Assembly (NCBI GenBank): GCA_902765595.1
Contig: CACXAQ010000001.1
Coordinates: 124,001 to 188,000, forward strand
DNA: 64,000 nucleotides
Direction: 5' to 3'
Source of the DNA: Oscillospiraceae bacterium
GTDB taxonomy: Bacteria; Bacillota; Clostridia; Oscillospirales; Oscillospiraceae
Both the position numbers and the translations under genes were made by a program. Under the pieces are notes generated by a model. It searched no databases and had not been told where the DNA came from. It was given only the letters and a program-made list of their open reading frames with translations. Positions 35,644 through 44,676 of this stretch are shown here, piece by piece; position 1 is the first letter of the stretch, and every line of letters begins with the position of its first letter.

Positions 35644-36183
35644 ATGGGGCTTAGAAAACAAATCAGAGAGTTCTTCTACCTGAAAATTAGGAAACTGACA
35701 TTGAGTGATGTTCGGATTCTCCAATTAAAGCGAAATGGCACAATTGTAGGGGAGAATTGTTTCCTTTTCTCGGATGAGCTGGAAACCACGGAGCCGTATC
35801 TGGTGTCGATCGGAGACGGTGTTACGATCGCGGCCGGCGTGCGTTTTGCTACCCATGATGATTCTTCCGAGTATTATTTGGGGAGAGGAAATCTGGCGAC
35901 AGGGAGGATCACGATAGGAAACGATGTCTTTATCGGAATGGGAAGCTTGATCCTTCCGGGCGTAAGCATCGCGGATCGCTGCATCATTGGCGCGGGAAGC
36001 GTCGTAACCCACAGCGTCAGGGAAGAGGGAACCGTGATTGCCGGAAATCCTGCCCGACCGATCGGAACGGTGGAAGCATTAAAAGAAAAGAATAAAGAGA
36101 AGGCTATTTATGTGGGGGACCTGCCGTTCCAGGAAAAGAAAGAACTGCTTCTCAGACAGGAGCATCAATTCATCATTCGGTAG
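35644..36183 (+). CDS. Hexapeptide-repeat O-acetyltransferase (maltose acetyltransferase type)
   Basis: A 179-residue left-handed beta-helix enzyme with GDGVTIAAGVRFATHDD, IGNDVFIGMGSLILPG and IIGAGSVVTHSV repeats and the closing IAGNPARPIG. The His in ATHDD is the usual catalytic base. It would O-acetylate a sugar of the repeat unit from acetyl-CoA. It shares the lower-GC composition of the glycosyltransferase ten bases upstream. A GAAGGTGAAG site precedes the ATG. Confidence 0.86.
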   Translation: MGLRKQIREFFYLKIRKLTLSDVRILQLKRNGTIVGENCFLFSDELETTEPYLVSIGDGVTIAAGVRFATHDDSSEYYLGRGNLATGRITIGNDVFIGMGSLILPGVSIADRCIIGAGSVVTHSVREEGTVIAGNPARPIGTVEALKEKNKEKAIYVGDLPFQEKKELLLRQEHQFIIR

Positions 36184-36216
36184 GAAAGTCTATAGAACAG
36201 GAATCGATGTGATTAA

Positions 36217-37311
36217 ATGAAAACGATCATGCTCGTCTTCGGCACCAGGCCGGAGGCCATCAAAATGTGCCCGCTGGTGAATGAACTGAAAAGCAGGGAA
36301 GGGATCCGGACGCTGGTCTGCGTCACCGGGCAGCATCGTCGGATGCTGGATCAGGTGCTGGAGGCCTTTCACGTCGTCCCGGATTACGACCTCTCCATTA
36401 TGAAGGAAAAGCAGGATCTGTTCGATATTACGACGAACGTGCTGAACGGGATCCGCTCGGTCCTGGAAAAAGAACGCCCGGACGTGGTGTTGGTGCATGG
36501 GGATACTTCCACGACCTTTGCCGCGGCGCTGTCCTGTTTTTATCTGCAGATCCCGGTGGGGCACGTGGAGGCAGGACTCCGCACCTATGATCTGATGGCC
36601 CCTTATCCCGAGGAGTTCAACCGCCAGGCGGTCAGCATCGTGAGCCGGTACAATTTCGCCCCCACGGAACGAGCACGGCAGAATCTGCTGCAGGAAGGAA
36701 AGAATCCGGATACGATCTACGTCACGGGCAATACCGCCATTGACGCACTGAAGACCACCGTGCGTTCGGATTACACGCATCCGGAGCTGGACTGGGCCGC
36801 CGGGAGCCGGCTTGTGCTGATGACGGCACATCGCCGGGAGAACCTGGGGAAACCCATGGAATCCATGTTCCGCGGGATCCGGCGAGCGGTGGAGGAGCAC
36901 CCGGACGTGAAGCTGCTGTACCCGATCCACATGAATCCGCTTGTCCGTCAAACGGCAGAGGCGGTTCTGGGCGGCTGCGACAGGATCCGGATGATCGAGC
37001 CGCTGGACGTGCTGGACTTTCACAATTTTATGAGCCGCTGCCACATGATCCTGACAGATTCCGGCGGGATCCAGGAGGAGGCGCCTTCCCTTGGAAAGCC
37101 GGTCCTCGTGATGCGGGATACCACCGAGCGGCCGGAAGGGGTCGCGGCCGGAACCCTGCGCCTGGTGGGGACGGAGGAAGAGCGGGTGTATCGGAGCTTC
37201 TCCGAACTCCTGGATGATCAGGCAGTATATGAGAGCATGAGCAGGGCCTCCAATCCCTACGGGGACGGCTTTGCCTGCAGAAGAATCGCGGACGTGCTGA
37301 CCAGAGAATGA
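36217..37311 (+). CDS. wecB: UDP-N-acetylglucosamine 2-epimerase (non-hydrolysing)
   Basis: A 364-residue GT-B-like epimerase that interconverts UDP-GlcNAc and UDP-ManNAc. It has the standard opening FGTRPEAIKMCPLV, GDTSTTFAAALSCFY, HVEAGLRTYDLMAPYPEEFNRQ (split over about residues 108-130), TAHRRENLG and the C-terminal DSGGIQEEAPSLGKPV. All conserved sites are intact. It supplies UDP-ManNAc for the polymer or for wall teichoic acid-type linkage units. Its GC content is back to the local norm. It overlaps the acyltransferase gene by four bases. Confidence 0.94.
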   Translation: MKTIMLVFGTRPEAIKMCPLVNELKSREGIRTLVCVTGQHRRMLDQVLEAFHVVPDYDLSIMKEKQDLFDITTNVLNGIRSVLEKERPDVVLVHGDTSTTFAAALSCFYLQIPVGHVEAGLRTYDLMAPYPEEFNRQAVSIVSRYNFAPTERARQNLLQEGKNPDTIYVTGNTAIDALKTTVRSDYTHPELDWAAGSRLVLMTAHRRENLGKPMESMFRGIRRAVEEHPDVKLLYPIHMNPLVRQTAEAVLGGCDRIRMIEPLDVLDFHNFMSRCHMILTDSGGIQEEAPSLGKPVLVMRDTTERPEGVAAGTLRLVGTEEERVYRSFSELLDDQAVYESMSRASNPYGDGFACRRIADVLTRE

Positions 37312-38345
37312 ATACTACCGCAGAATTGAGGCCAATGAGGAACTACACCATCGACTTGGTGAAGTTTTTGGCCTCGTTTGGGATCATTGCGATCCATACC
37401 GAGTTGTTCCGCGACGTAAATGAAACGCTGTACTTTTTCGCAGTGCAGATCGTTGCACGCTTATCGGTCCCCTTCTTTGCAGTATGTTCGGGTTTCTATG
37501 CTGCAGCTGCCGTGACGAGAAAACAAAGCGGACCGAGCGTTCAGAAAACGAGGTATTGGAAGCAATGGTCCAGCTTGATTGTGCTATACTTGGTCTGGAC
37601 GGTTCTATATCTGCTGTACTCGATCCCGGCCTGGATGAAGATCGATTGGACGGCGAAAGCGGCTGTTGCCGATTATTGTTACGCCACGCTCTTCAGCGGC
37701 TCTTATTACCATCTTTGGTATCTGTTGAGTCTGATCTATGCCTGGCCGTTGTACTATCTGTGCCGTCGGTTTCTTTCGACGAAAGCGGCTCTTCCGGTTG
37801 CCGCATTGCTTTGGATGATCGAGGTCTGGCTCTACGCGTATTCCCTCTTTTTCCCAGGCGTTTCTTTCCCGCTTTTTGCCATTATTCAGAAAGTGCCGGC
37901 GCTGCGCGACGCGGTATTTCGCATTTTGCCGCTGCTTCTGTTAGGCGGCATGATCCGGGATCGAAGCCAAGAGATGAGGAGAGGCGTTTTGTATGCAGGG
38001 CTTCTCGTATCCATCGTTTTGTTGATCGTTGAGGCTGCGATTCTGAATCATTTTGGACAGGACAAGCTCTCCTATCTGATCATGACGTTTCCAACAGCGT
38101 TTTTCCTCTTTTCAACGCTCATATCAGCAAAAGCGTTACGAATGCACAGACTTCGTTCGCTCGGAGCGATCAGCACGATCGTATACTGTGTTCACCCGAT
38201 GCTTTCGGATTATTTGAGAACCAAAGAGCTTAATAGTGTTTTGGCTTTCGTGGTGACGACCGCGGTTTCTTCTGCGGCTGCCGTCGTCTGTATATCGATA
38301 AAGGAACGAAAGAAGCATCAACAGATTGTCCGACAGACTGAGTGA
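37308..38345 (+). CDS. Acyltransferase 3 family membrane protein
   Basis: A 345-residue protein with about ten membrane helices, beginning RNYTIDLVKFLASFGIIAIHTELF, which contains the conserved early Asp and the catalytic-type His of the acyltransferase 3 (OafA/WecH) family. Such proteins acetylate or otherwise acylate sugars of surface polymers using a cytoplasmic acyl donor. This is the third potential acylating enzyme of the operon. The start lies within the last codons of wecB. Confidence 0.87.
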   Translation: MNTTAELRPMRNYTIDLVKFLASFGIIAIHTELFRDVNETLYFFAVQIVARLSVPFFAVCSGFYAAAAVTRKQSGPSVQKTRYWKQWSSLIVLYLVWTVLYLLYSIPAWMKIDWTAKAAVADYCYATLFSGSYYHLWYLLSLIYAWPLYYLCRRFLSTKAALPVAALLWMIEVWLYAYSLFFPGVSFPLFAIIQKVPALRDAVFRILPLLLLGGMIRDRSQEMRRGVLYAGLLVSIVLLIVEAAILNHFGQDKLSYLIMTFPTAFFLFSTLISAKALRMHRLRSLGAISTIVYCVHPMLSDYLRTKELNSVLAFVVTTAVSSAAAVVCISIKERKKHQQIVRQTE

Positions 38346-38420
38346 CCAAGGTCAATTGTTTTTGCTTATTTGACGAAATATACCATCTTTTCCCGTGCCG
38401 TTTTGGCATGGAGAGGGAGC

Positions 38421-39596
38421 ATGAATATGCGATATACTTTATTCGGCAACGGCAGCAGCGGGAACCACGGCTGCGAGGCCATTACCCGGGGGACGGTTGA
38501 GATCCTGGTGCGGGAGAATAATCATTATCTGGTCCTTTCCCAGCAGCTGGAGCAGGATCGATCCTATGGGATCGGAGAGATCGCAGAACTCCTGAGCGCA
38601 AAAACGGAACTGCGAAGGGACGCCCGTTTTCTCCTGGCCTACGCGAGAATGAAACTGCAAAAAGATTATGCCGCCATGGACGTGCTCCCGTATCTGGACC
38701 GCATCCGTGAGCAAAAAGGGAAAACGGATCTGGCGCTGGCTGTCGGCGGCGACAACTACTGCTATGACGGGACGGATTTCTACCGCTACCTGAACAAGGC
38801 CTACCATGACGCGGGGATCCCCACGGTGCTGTGGGGCTGCTCGATCGAACCGACTGTGGTCGATGATCCGCGGATCCGGGAGGACTTGCGCCGGTATGAC
38901 GCGGTCGTCGCCCGGGAGAGCATCACCTATGAGGCGGTGCGCGAAGTCCAGCCCAATACGATCATGGCTCCCGACCCGGCCTTCCGCATGCCTGCCGCGG
39001 CCTGCAAACTGGATGCGCGCTTTGCATCGGGGAACGTGATCGGCGTCAATATCAGCCCCATGATCGTCTCCAACGAGAAAAAGCAGGGAATGACCCGCGC
39101 AAACTACGAGGAATTGCTCCGCTTTTTGCTGGAGGAGACAGACTGCACTGTGGCGCTGATCCCTCATGTGGTCTGGCCCCAGAACGACGACAGGGCTGAG
39201 CTTCGCCGGCTCTATGAGCTGTTCCCTCAAAAGGACCGTATGATCCTGGTGGAAGACCACACGGCGCCGGAGCTGAAATACCTGATCGGGCATTGCCGCT
39301 TTTTCATCGGCGCACGCACCCATGCCACCATTGCGGCCTACAGCTCCTGCGTTCCCACACTGGTTGTCGGCTATTCCGTAAAGGCCCGCGGCATCGCGAG
39401 AGATCTGTTCGGCTCAGAGGAAGGGTATGTGATCCCCGTTCAGGGCCTTGCGTATGGAGAGGACCTCCGGAAAGCCTTCCAGACGCTGTTCGCCCGGGAA
39501 GACAAGATCCGGGGCCACCTGCAGACCATGATGCCCTCCTATATCGCGCAGACCGATGCTGCCCGCGAGATGGTCGGGAGAATTGTGAAAGAATAA
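38421..39596 (+). CDS. Polysaccharide pyruvyl transferase family protein
   Basis: A 391-residue protein with the family opening YTLFGNGSSGNHGCEAITRG, a central VLWGCSIEP segment and the C-terminal RTHATIAAYSSCVPTLVVGYSVK motif. These CsaB/EpsO/WcaK-like enzymes add ketal-linked pyruvate from phosphoenolpyruvate to sugars, giving acidic polymers. ATG 38421 has GAGAGGGAG upstream. The next gene encodes an FrhB-like iron-sulfur protein that starts within the stop codon (TAATG), a pairing found repeatedly in polysaccharide loci. Confidence 0.9.
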   Translation: MNMRYTLFGNGSSGNHGCEAITRGTVEILVRENNHYLVLSQQLEQDRSYGIGEIAELLSAKTELRRDARFLLAYARMKLQKDYAAMDVLPYLDRIREQKGKTDLALAVGGDNYCYDGTDFYRYLNKAYHDAGIPTVLWGCSIEPTVVDDPRIREDLRRYDAVVARESITYEAVREVQPNTIMAPDPAFRMPAAACKLDARFASGNVIGVNISPMIVSNEKKQGMTRANYEELLRFLLEETDCTVALIPHVVWPQNDDRAELRRLYELFPQKDRMILVEDHTAPELKYLIGHCRFFIGARTHATIAAYSSCVPTLVVGYSVKARGIARDLFGSEEGYVIPVQGLAYGEDLRKAFQTLFAREDKIRGHLQTMMPSYIAQTDAAREMVGRIVKE

Positions 39597-40753
39597 TGGA
39601 AACAGTCATCGAAAAACAGCTATGTACAGGCTGCCACGCCTGTTTTAATGCCTGCCCTGTCCGGGCGATCCGGATGGAGGAGGACGAAGAGGGCTTTCTA
39701 TATCCGCTGATCGATCCCCAACTCTGCGTGGACTGCGGGAAATGTCAAGCGGTTTGCCCGGTTTGGCATCGTCCGGAATGTAATGAAAAAGAGGACACCT
39801 ATGCCTGCGCGGCGGTGGAGAGAGAACTGCGCCTTTCCGGGAGCTCGGGTGCGGTTTTTACACTTCTGGCGGAGGAAACGCTCCGGGAAGGCGGCCTGGT
39901 CTGCGGCGCGGCCTATAACGGGCCGGGGAAGGTCCGGCACATTTTGATCGACGACGTGTCCAAGCTGTCTCAAATCCGGGGAACAAAATACGTGCAGAGC
40001 GAGATCGGCGATGTGTATCAACACATCAAAGCCGCATTGGGAAAGGGCCGCCGGGTCCTCTTTTCGGGAACGGGCTGCCAAGTAGCCGGATTGAAGAGCT
40101 ATCTGGGTGAGGATCCGCCGGAGTTGACGACCGTGGATTTGATTTGCCATGGAGTGCCTTCGCCCGCAGTTTGGAGAGACTACCTGCTGGAGCTGGGAGA
40201 GGACTCCCCGGTGGCGGAAGTGGGATTCAGAGCCAGGGGCACGACGGGAAAGAAAGACAGCTTTCGATACCGGCTTCAAAACGGTAAAGAGCTCCTCCGT
40301 GAACAGAAGGAGGATCTCTATGTCAAAGGCTTCCTTCAGAATCTGTATTTGCGCAGCTCCTGCTTCTCCTGCGCATTTAAGGGAACCAAGCGCTGCAGCG
40401 ACCTGACGATCGGAGATTTTTGGAGCGCGAAAGAGTTTCACCCTGAGCTGGAAGACGGCCTCGGCGTCTCCGCGGTGCTGATCCACAGTGAAAAGGGAGC
40501 TTCTGCGCTGCGGAAGATCCAGCCGAGACTGAAATGGGAGCAGGCCAGCCCTGCGGAGGCCGCCTGCTGGAACGAATGTCTGGTTAGATCCGTCGATCAG
40601 ACCGATAAAAGGGCAGAGTTCTATTCCCGCTGGAGGAAAGAGAACCTGATGCAAGTGCTGCAGGATCTGACGGCTGCCGAACCGGGGCAGGCTCAGGAGA
40701 AGAGCAGCATCGCCAAAAGAGCACTTCGAAAGCTCAAGAAACTGTTTTCGTAA
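39596..40753 (+). CDS. FrhB-like (F420 hydrogenase beta family) iron-sulfur oxidoreductase
   Basis: A 385-residue protein with two N-terminal 4Fe-4S motifs (CTGCHACFNACP near residue 9 and CVDCGKCQAVCP near 46). A Coenzyme F420 hydrogenase/dehydrogenase beta-subunit domain follows with GTKYVQSEIGDVY, FSGTGCQVAGLKSYL and later Cys residues (CFSCAFKGTKRCSD). Homologues recur in polysaccharide clusters beside pyruvyl transferases, but their reaction there is not established. It may act on a sugar nucleotide or lipid-linked intermediate using flavin and FeS centres. Confidence 0.88.
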   Translation: METVIEKQLCTGCHACFNACPVRAIRMEEDEEGFLYPLIDPQLCVDCGKCQAVCPVWHRPECNEKEDTYACAAVERELRLSGSSGAVFTLLAEETLREGGLVCGAAYNGPGKVRHILIDDVSKLSQIRGTKYVQSEIGDVYQHIKAALGKGRRVLFSGTGCQVAGLKSYLGEDPPELTTVDLICHGVPSPAVWRDYLLELGEDSPVAEVGFRARGTTGKKDSFRYRLQNGKELLREQKEDLYVKGFLQNLYLRSSCFSCAFKGTKRCSDLTIGDFWSAKEFHPELEDGLGVSAVLIHSEKGASALRKIQPRLKWEQASPAEAACWNECLVRSVDQTDKRAEFYSRWRKENLMQVLQDLTAAEPGQAQEKSSIAKRALRKLKKLFS

Positions 40754-40770
40754 AACGATTGGAGCATGGA

Positions 40771-42297
40771 ATGGGGCAGAATAAAGATCAATTTAAGAGC
40801 GGAGTACTGCTGTCATACCTGACTTTAGCGATCAGCAGCCTTCTTCCGTTCCTGTATACCCCGATCGTGCTCAGAATCTTGGGGCAGAATGAATATGGCC
40901 TGTATTCTCTGGCCAATACGGCGATCGGGTATCTCTCGCTGCTTACCTTTGGCTTTGGCAGTACCATCCTGCGGTATCTTTCGATCTATCGTGCTAGAGG
41001 GGAAAAGGAACAGGAGCAAAAGGCCCTTGGCTTTTTCCTTCTCCTGTACGGAGCCATCGCAGTCCTTACACTCCTCGGCGGGTTGGTGATCGCAACGCAT
41101 GCCGAGACGATCTTCAAGAGGAGTCTCTCCGCTGCGGAACTGGAAAAGATCCGCATCCTGCTGCTTTTGATCACGGCCAATGCGGCGGTCACTCTTCCGA
41201 TTGGCGTTTTGTCATCCGTGGTGATGGCGCATGAGCGGTATCTGTTCCGGAAAATGTTGGATCTGGGGACAACGCTTCTTCTGCCCTGTGCTAATCTCAC
41301 TGCCCTGTTTCTGGGATACGCATCGGTGGGAATGGCGGTCGCGAGTATGATCGTTCAGATCGCGCTGCTTCCGATCTATGGCTTCTACTGCCGTCGGATC
41401 CTGAGGATCCGACCGATTTTCGCGCGGATTCCGGGACCGCTGCTGCGGGAGATGGTGGGCATCTCCGCGTTCGTGTTTCTCGGCGCCGTGGTGGACATGC
41501 TGTTTTGGTCTACGGACAAGCTTCTCCTGGGAATGCTGCTGGGCACTGCAGCCGTGGCAGTCTATAACATCGGCGCTACGTTCAACTCCGTGGTGATGAA
41601 CCTTTCGGGAGTCATCGTGAACCTTCTTTCTCCGCGGATCACCGGCTTGGTTGCGAAAGACGCGGACGAGCACGAATTGACGGAGCATTTTATCCGGGTC
41701 GGACGCCTCCAGTTCCTGATCGTTGCGCTGATCGTTTCAGGCTTTGCGGTATTTGGCCGCTCTTTCGTTCGGCTTTGGGCGGGGGATGAATATGGTGATG
41801 CCTATTGGATCGCTATCTTGACGATGTTTCCCCTGTGCATTCCCTTGATCGAGAATACCGGGATCACCATTTTGATCGCCCAGAACAAACATGCATTTCG
41901 CTCAATCGTGTACTTCGTGATTGCGGTGGTGAACGTGATCTCTACCATTCTGATCATCCCGTACATGGGGGGGATCGGCGCCGCCCTTTGTTCCGGCATC
42001 TCCTATCTTTTGGGGCAGGGGCTGATCATGAACTGGTATTACTGGAAGAAGATCCGGCTGGATATCCCGCGCTTTTGGAAAAACATTTTGGGAATGTCGC
42101 CGGTCCCTGCCCTTATGCTGGGTTCCGGCCTCCTGCTGAGACGCGTGATCCATGTCAATAGTTGGGTGGAATTCTTTGGCTGGGTACTCCTTTATTCCGC
42201 AGTCTATGTGCTGGGAATGGTATTCCTGGCATTGAATGAAGAGGAAAAACAGCTTTTGAGGTCGGCAATTCAAAGATTGAAACGCAAAAAAGCATAG
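40771..42297 (+). CDS. Wzx-type polysaccharide flippase
   Basis: A 508-residue membrane protein with about fourteen helices in the MOP/PST superfamily, opening FKSGVLLSYLTLAISSLLPFLY and containing the family's early NEYGLYSLANT segment. It flips undecaprenol-linked repeat units to the outer face, where the EpsG-like protein polymerises them. ATG 40771 has GGAG seven bases upstream; an in-frame TTG at 40759 precedes that site. It completes a Wzx/Wzy-type pathway with the tyrosine kinases. Confidence 0.93.
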   Translation: MGQNKDQFKSGVLLSYLTLAISSLLPFLYTPIVLRILGQNEYGLYSLANTAIGYLSLLTFGFGSTILRYLSIYRARGEKEQEQKALGFFLLLYGAIAVLTLLGGLVIATHAETIFKRSLSAAELEKIRILLLLITANAAVTLPIGVLSSVVMAHERYLFRKMLDLGTTLLLPCANLTALFLGYASVGMAVASMIVQIALLPIYGFYCRRILRIRPIFARIPGPLLREMVGISAFVFLGAVVDMLFWSTDKLLLGMLLGTAAVAVYNIGATFNSVVMNLSGVIVNLLSPRITGLVAKDADEHELTEHFIRVGRLQFLIVALIVSGFAVFGRSFVRLWAGDEYGDAYWIAILTMFPLCIPLIENTGITILIAQNKHAFRSIVYFVIAVVNVISTILIIPYMGGIGAALCSGISYLLGQGLIMNWYYWKKIRLDIPRFWKNILGMSPVPALMLGSGLLLRRVIHVNSWVEFFGWVLLYSAVYVLGMVFLALNEEEKQLLRSAIQRLKRKKA

Positions 42298-42353
42298 CGG
42301 CGTTTTCAACGGATTGCTTGGATGGATGCAGGGGCCAAAAGGCTTGCCCGGTC

Positions 42354-43232
42354 ATGAAAGAAAGCACAAACATGAGAACTGGTTGGAAAAAGATCATATG
42401 CCTGGTTTTGTCGCTTCTGTTGGTGTCGGGCCTGCTATCGATCACGCTCTCCCGCACTGCCCTGACAGTCAGCCGGTACCAGTTGACAGCGTCGAAGCTG
42501 ACGGGGCCTATTCGCATTGTCCAGCTCACGGATCTGCATAACAGCGAATTCGGAGAGGATAATGAACGTTTGGCGGCTCGGGTGGCGGAGCAGGAGCCGG
42601 ACCTGATCCTGGTGACCGGGGACCTGCTCAACGAAAACGAGGAACGAACGGATATCGCAGTGACGCTGATCCGGAAGCTGGCGGAGATCGCCCCGGTGTA
42701 TGTCTCCTTCGGCAACCACGAGGTGGGACATGAGCGGCGTTTCGGGACAGATCTGCGAGCGCTTTATACCCAGGCCGGGGCACGCGTGCTGAACGATGAC
42801 TGGGTGGACCTTACGCTGAAGGACCAGGAGCTGCGTATCGGCGGGATCTACGGCTACTGTCTGCCTTCAAAATATCGGGAATCCCGGAAAAGCGAGAGCG
42901 CTTTTCTGGAGGAGTTCCAGAATACGGAGAGAACAACGCTGCTCCTGTGCCATATGCCGGTGTGCTGGATCATCAACGGCAGCCTGGACGGCTGGGACGT
43001 GGACGTGGTGCTGTCCGGACACATCCATGGCGGGCAGGTGCGCCTGCCGTTGATCGGAGGCCTGTGGGCGCCGGATCAGGGCTGGTTTCCCGGGAAAAGT
43101 GCCGGATTGTACTTCTCCGGGGACGGCGAGCGGGTGATGGTCCTGAGCCGCGGCCTCGGCAACACGGACAATGTTCCGAGAGTAAACAATATCCCGGAGA
43201 TCCTGGTGCTGGATATCCTTCCCCGGGAATAA
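42354..43232 (+). CDS. Membrane-anchored metallophosphoesterase (YkuE/YaeI-like)
   Basis: A calcineurin-like phosphoesterase of about 292 residues with one N-terminal membrane helix and the metal motifs TDLHN (early), GDLL, GNHE, CHMP and SGHIHGGQ in the right order. YkuE-like enzymes cleave lipid-linked phosphodiesters or pyrophosphates at the membrane. As last gene of the polysaccharide operon it may recycle or trim lipid carriers. The start is uncertain; ATG 42318 or 42372 are alternatives and none has a strong ribosome site. Confidence 0.83.
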   Translation: MKESTNMRTGWKKIICLVLSLLLVSGLLSITLSRTALTVSRYQLTASKLTGPIRIVQLTDLHNSEFGEDNERLAARVAEQEPDLILVTGDLLNENEERTDIAVTLIRKLAEIAPVYVSFGNHEVGHERRFGTDLRALYTQAGARVLNDDWVDLTLKDQELRIGGIYGYCLPSKYRESRKSESAFLEEFQNTERTTLLLCHMPVCWIINGSLDGWDVDVVLSGHIHGGQVRLPLIGGLWAPDQGWFPGKSAGLYFSGDGERVMVLSRGLGNTDNVPRVNNIPEILVLDILPRE

Positions 43233-43234
43233 AA

Positions 43235-43278
43235 AACCGAAAGGGAGCCCCGACATTTGTCGGGGCTCCCTTTCGGTT
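43235..43278. terminator. Perfect 21-base-pair bidirectional terminator
   Basis: Bases 43235-43255 and 43258-43278 are exact inverted repeats with a two-base centre, flanked by A-rich and T-containing ends. It separates the plus-strand polysaccharide operon from the convergent minus-strand genes. Confidence 0.9.
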
Positions 43279-43313
43279 CGCTCATTTTTGCGCGCTCTGG
43301 CTATCTGGCTGCG

Positions 43314-44621
43314 TCAAAGCCGCCAGTACCGATAATCGGGGTACTGCTTCGGATCCAGGATCCCTTTCACATCCAGCAGGACACGGGCGCCGCTGCCATA
43401 TACATTTTCCAGATCCAGGTTCCTGAATTCGTCATGGGCGACGGCGATAATAACTGCGTCCATGTCGTGAAGCTCGTCGAGCGCGGTAAAGGCCAGCCCA
43501 TAGATCCGTTTCACTTCATCCTTGTCCGCGACCGGATCTGCAACATAGGGCTCGATTCCATACTCACGCAGCTCGTTAACGATATCGATCACGCGGGTAT
43601 TCCTGGCGTCCGGGCAGTTCTCCTTAAAGGTAAATCCGAGGACAGCCACCTTGGCGTTTCTGACGGGCTTGTCTGCGGCGATCAACTGCTTTATGCAGTT
43701 CTCGGCAACGTATTTGCCCATCCCGTCATTGATGTAGCGCCCGGACAGGATCACCTGACTGTGATAGCCCAGACTGTCCGCCTTGTAGGTCAGATAATAG
43801 GGGTCCACGCCGATGCAATGCCCGCCGACCAGGCCGGGGGTAAAGGGGAGGAAATTCCACTTGGTTCCGGCGGCTTCCAGCACGGCCTTGGTGTCGATGC
43901 CCATCTTGTGAAAAATGATAGACAGCTCGTTCATGAAGGCGATGTTGATGTCGCGCTGGGAGTTCTCGATCACTTTCGCGGCCTCAGCGACCTTGATACT
44001 GGGCGCTCTGTGAATGCCGGCGTCTACCACCAAGCCGTATACGCGGGCAACGGTGTCCAGCGTCTCCTCGTCCATTCCGCTGACGATCTTCTTGATCGTC
44101 CGCAGCCGGTGGACCTTGTCGCCGGGATTGATGCGCTCCGGACTGTAGCCGATTTTCCAGTCCACGCCGCATTTGAGCCCGGACTCTTTTTCGATGATCG
44201 GAATGCAAATCTCTTCCGTGACCCCGGGATAAACGGTGCTCTCGTACACAACGACCGAACCTTTGGAGAGGTTCCTGCCGACGATCCGGGATGCGTTCTC
44301 AACAGGCTCCAGATCCGGCGTCTTGTCGTCCTTGAGAGGGGTGGGCACAGCCACGATCAGGAATCTGGCCTCGCGCAGCCGCTTCTCATCGCTGGTAAAA
44401 TCCACAGTCGTCTCCCGGATGGCATCGTCACCGACCTCGTGGGTCGGATCGATCCCGGCTTTATATTGTTGAATGCGCTTTTCACTGTGATTGAATCCAA
44501 TGACCTTAACATGATTGGCAAATTCTACGGCAATGGGCATGCCAACGTAGCCCAAACCGATGAGTGCCAGCTTTTCTTCGCCGGCAACGAGCCGGTCATA
44601 CAAAGAATTGATCGTGTCCAA
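43314..44621 (-). CDS. UDP-N-acetylglucosamine/galactosamine 6-dehydrogenase (WbpA/TviB type)
   Basis: A 435-residue nucleotide-sugar dehydrogenase that oxidises C6 of UDP-GlcNAc-type sugars to uronic acids with NAD. Seen are the Rossmann motif GLGYVGMP, the substrate segment STVYPGVTEE, the active-site Cys in GGHCIGVDPYYLTYKA and the C-terminal GFTFKENCPDARNTRV. These features fit the WbpA/TviB/VipA group rather than UDP-glucose dehydrogenase. A TTG start at 44621 is chosen: AAAGGAAA lies about eight bases upstream and no ATG fits. The 4-epimerase two genes upstream completes a Vi-antigen-like pair for UDP-GalNAcA. Confidence 0.9.
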   Translation of the reverse strand: MDTINSLYDRLVAGEEKLALIGLGYVGMPIAVEFANHVKVIGFNHSEKRIQQYKAGIDPTHEVGDDAIRETTVDFTSDEKRLREARFLIVAVPTPLKDDKTPDLEPVENASRIVGRNLSKGSVVVYESTVYPGVTEEICIPIIEKESGLKCGVDWKIGYSPERINPGDKVHRLRTIKKIVSGMDEETLDTVARVYGLVVDAGIHRAPSIKVAEAAKVIENSQRDINIAFMNELSIIFHKMGIDTKAVLEAAGTKWNFLPFTPGLVGGHCIGVDPYYLTYKADSLGYHSQVILSGRYINDGMGKYVAENCIKQLIAADKPVRNAKVAVLGFTFKENCPDARNTRVIDIVNELREYGIEPYVADPVADKDEVKRIYGLAFTALDELHDMDAVIIAVAHDEFRNLDLENVYGSGARVLLDVKGILDPKQYPDYRYWRL

Positions 44622-44676
44622 ATGGCATTTCCTTTCACTGCTGTGTATTCGAGGAAGAAAAATAGGATAACGGGAG

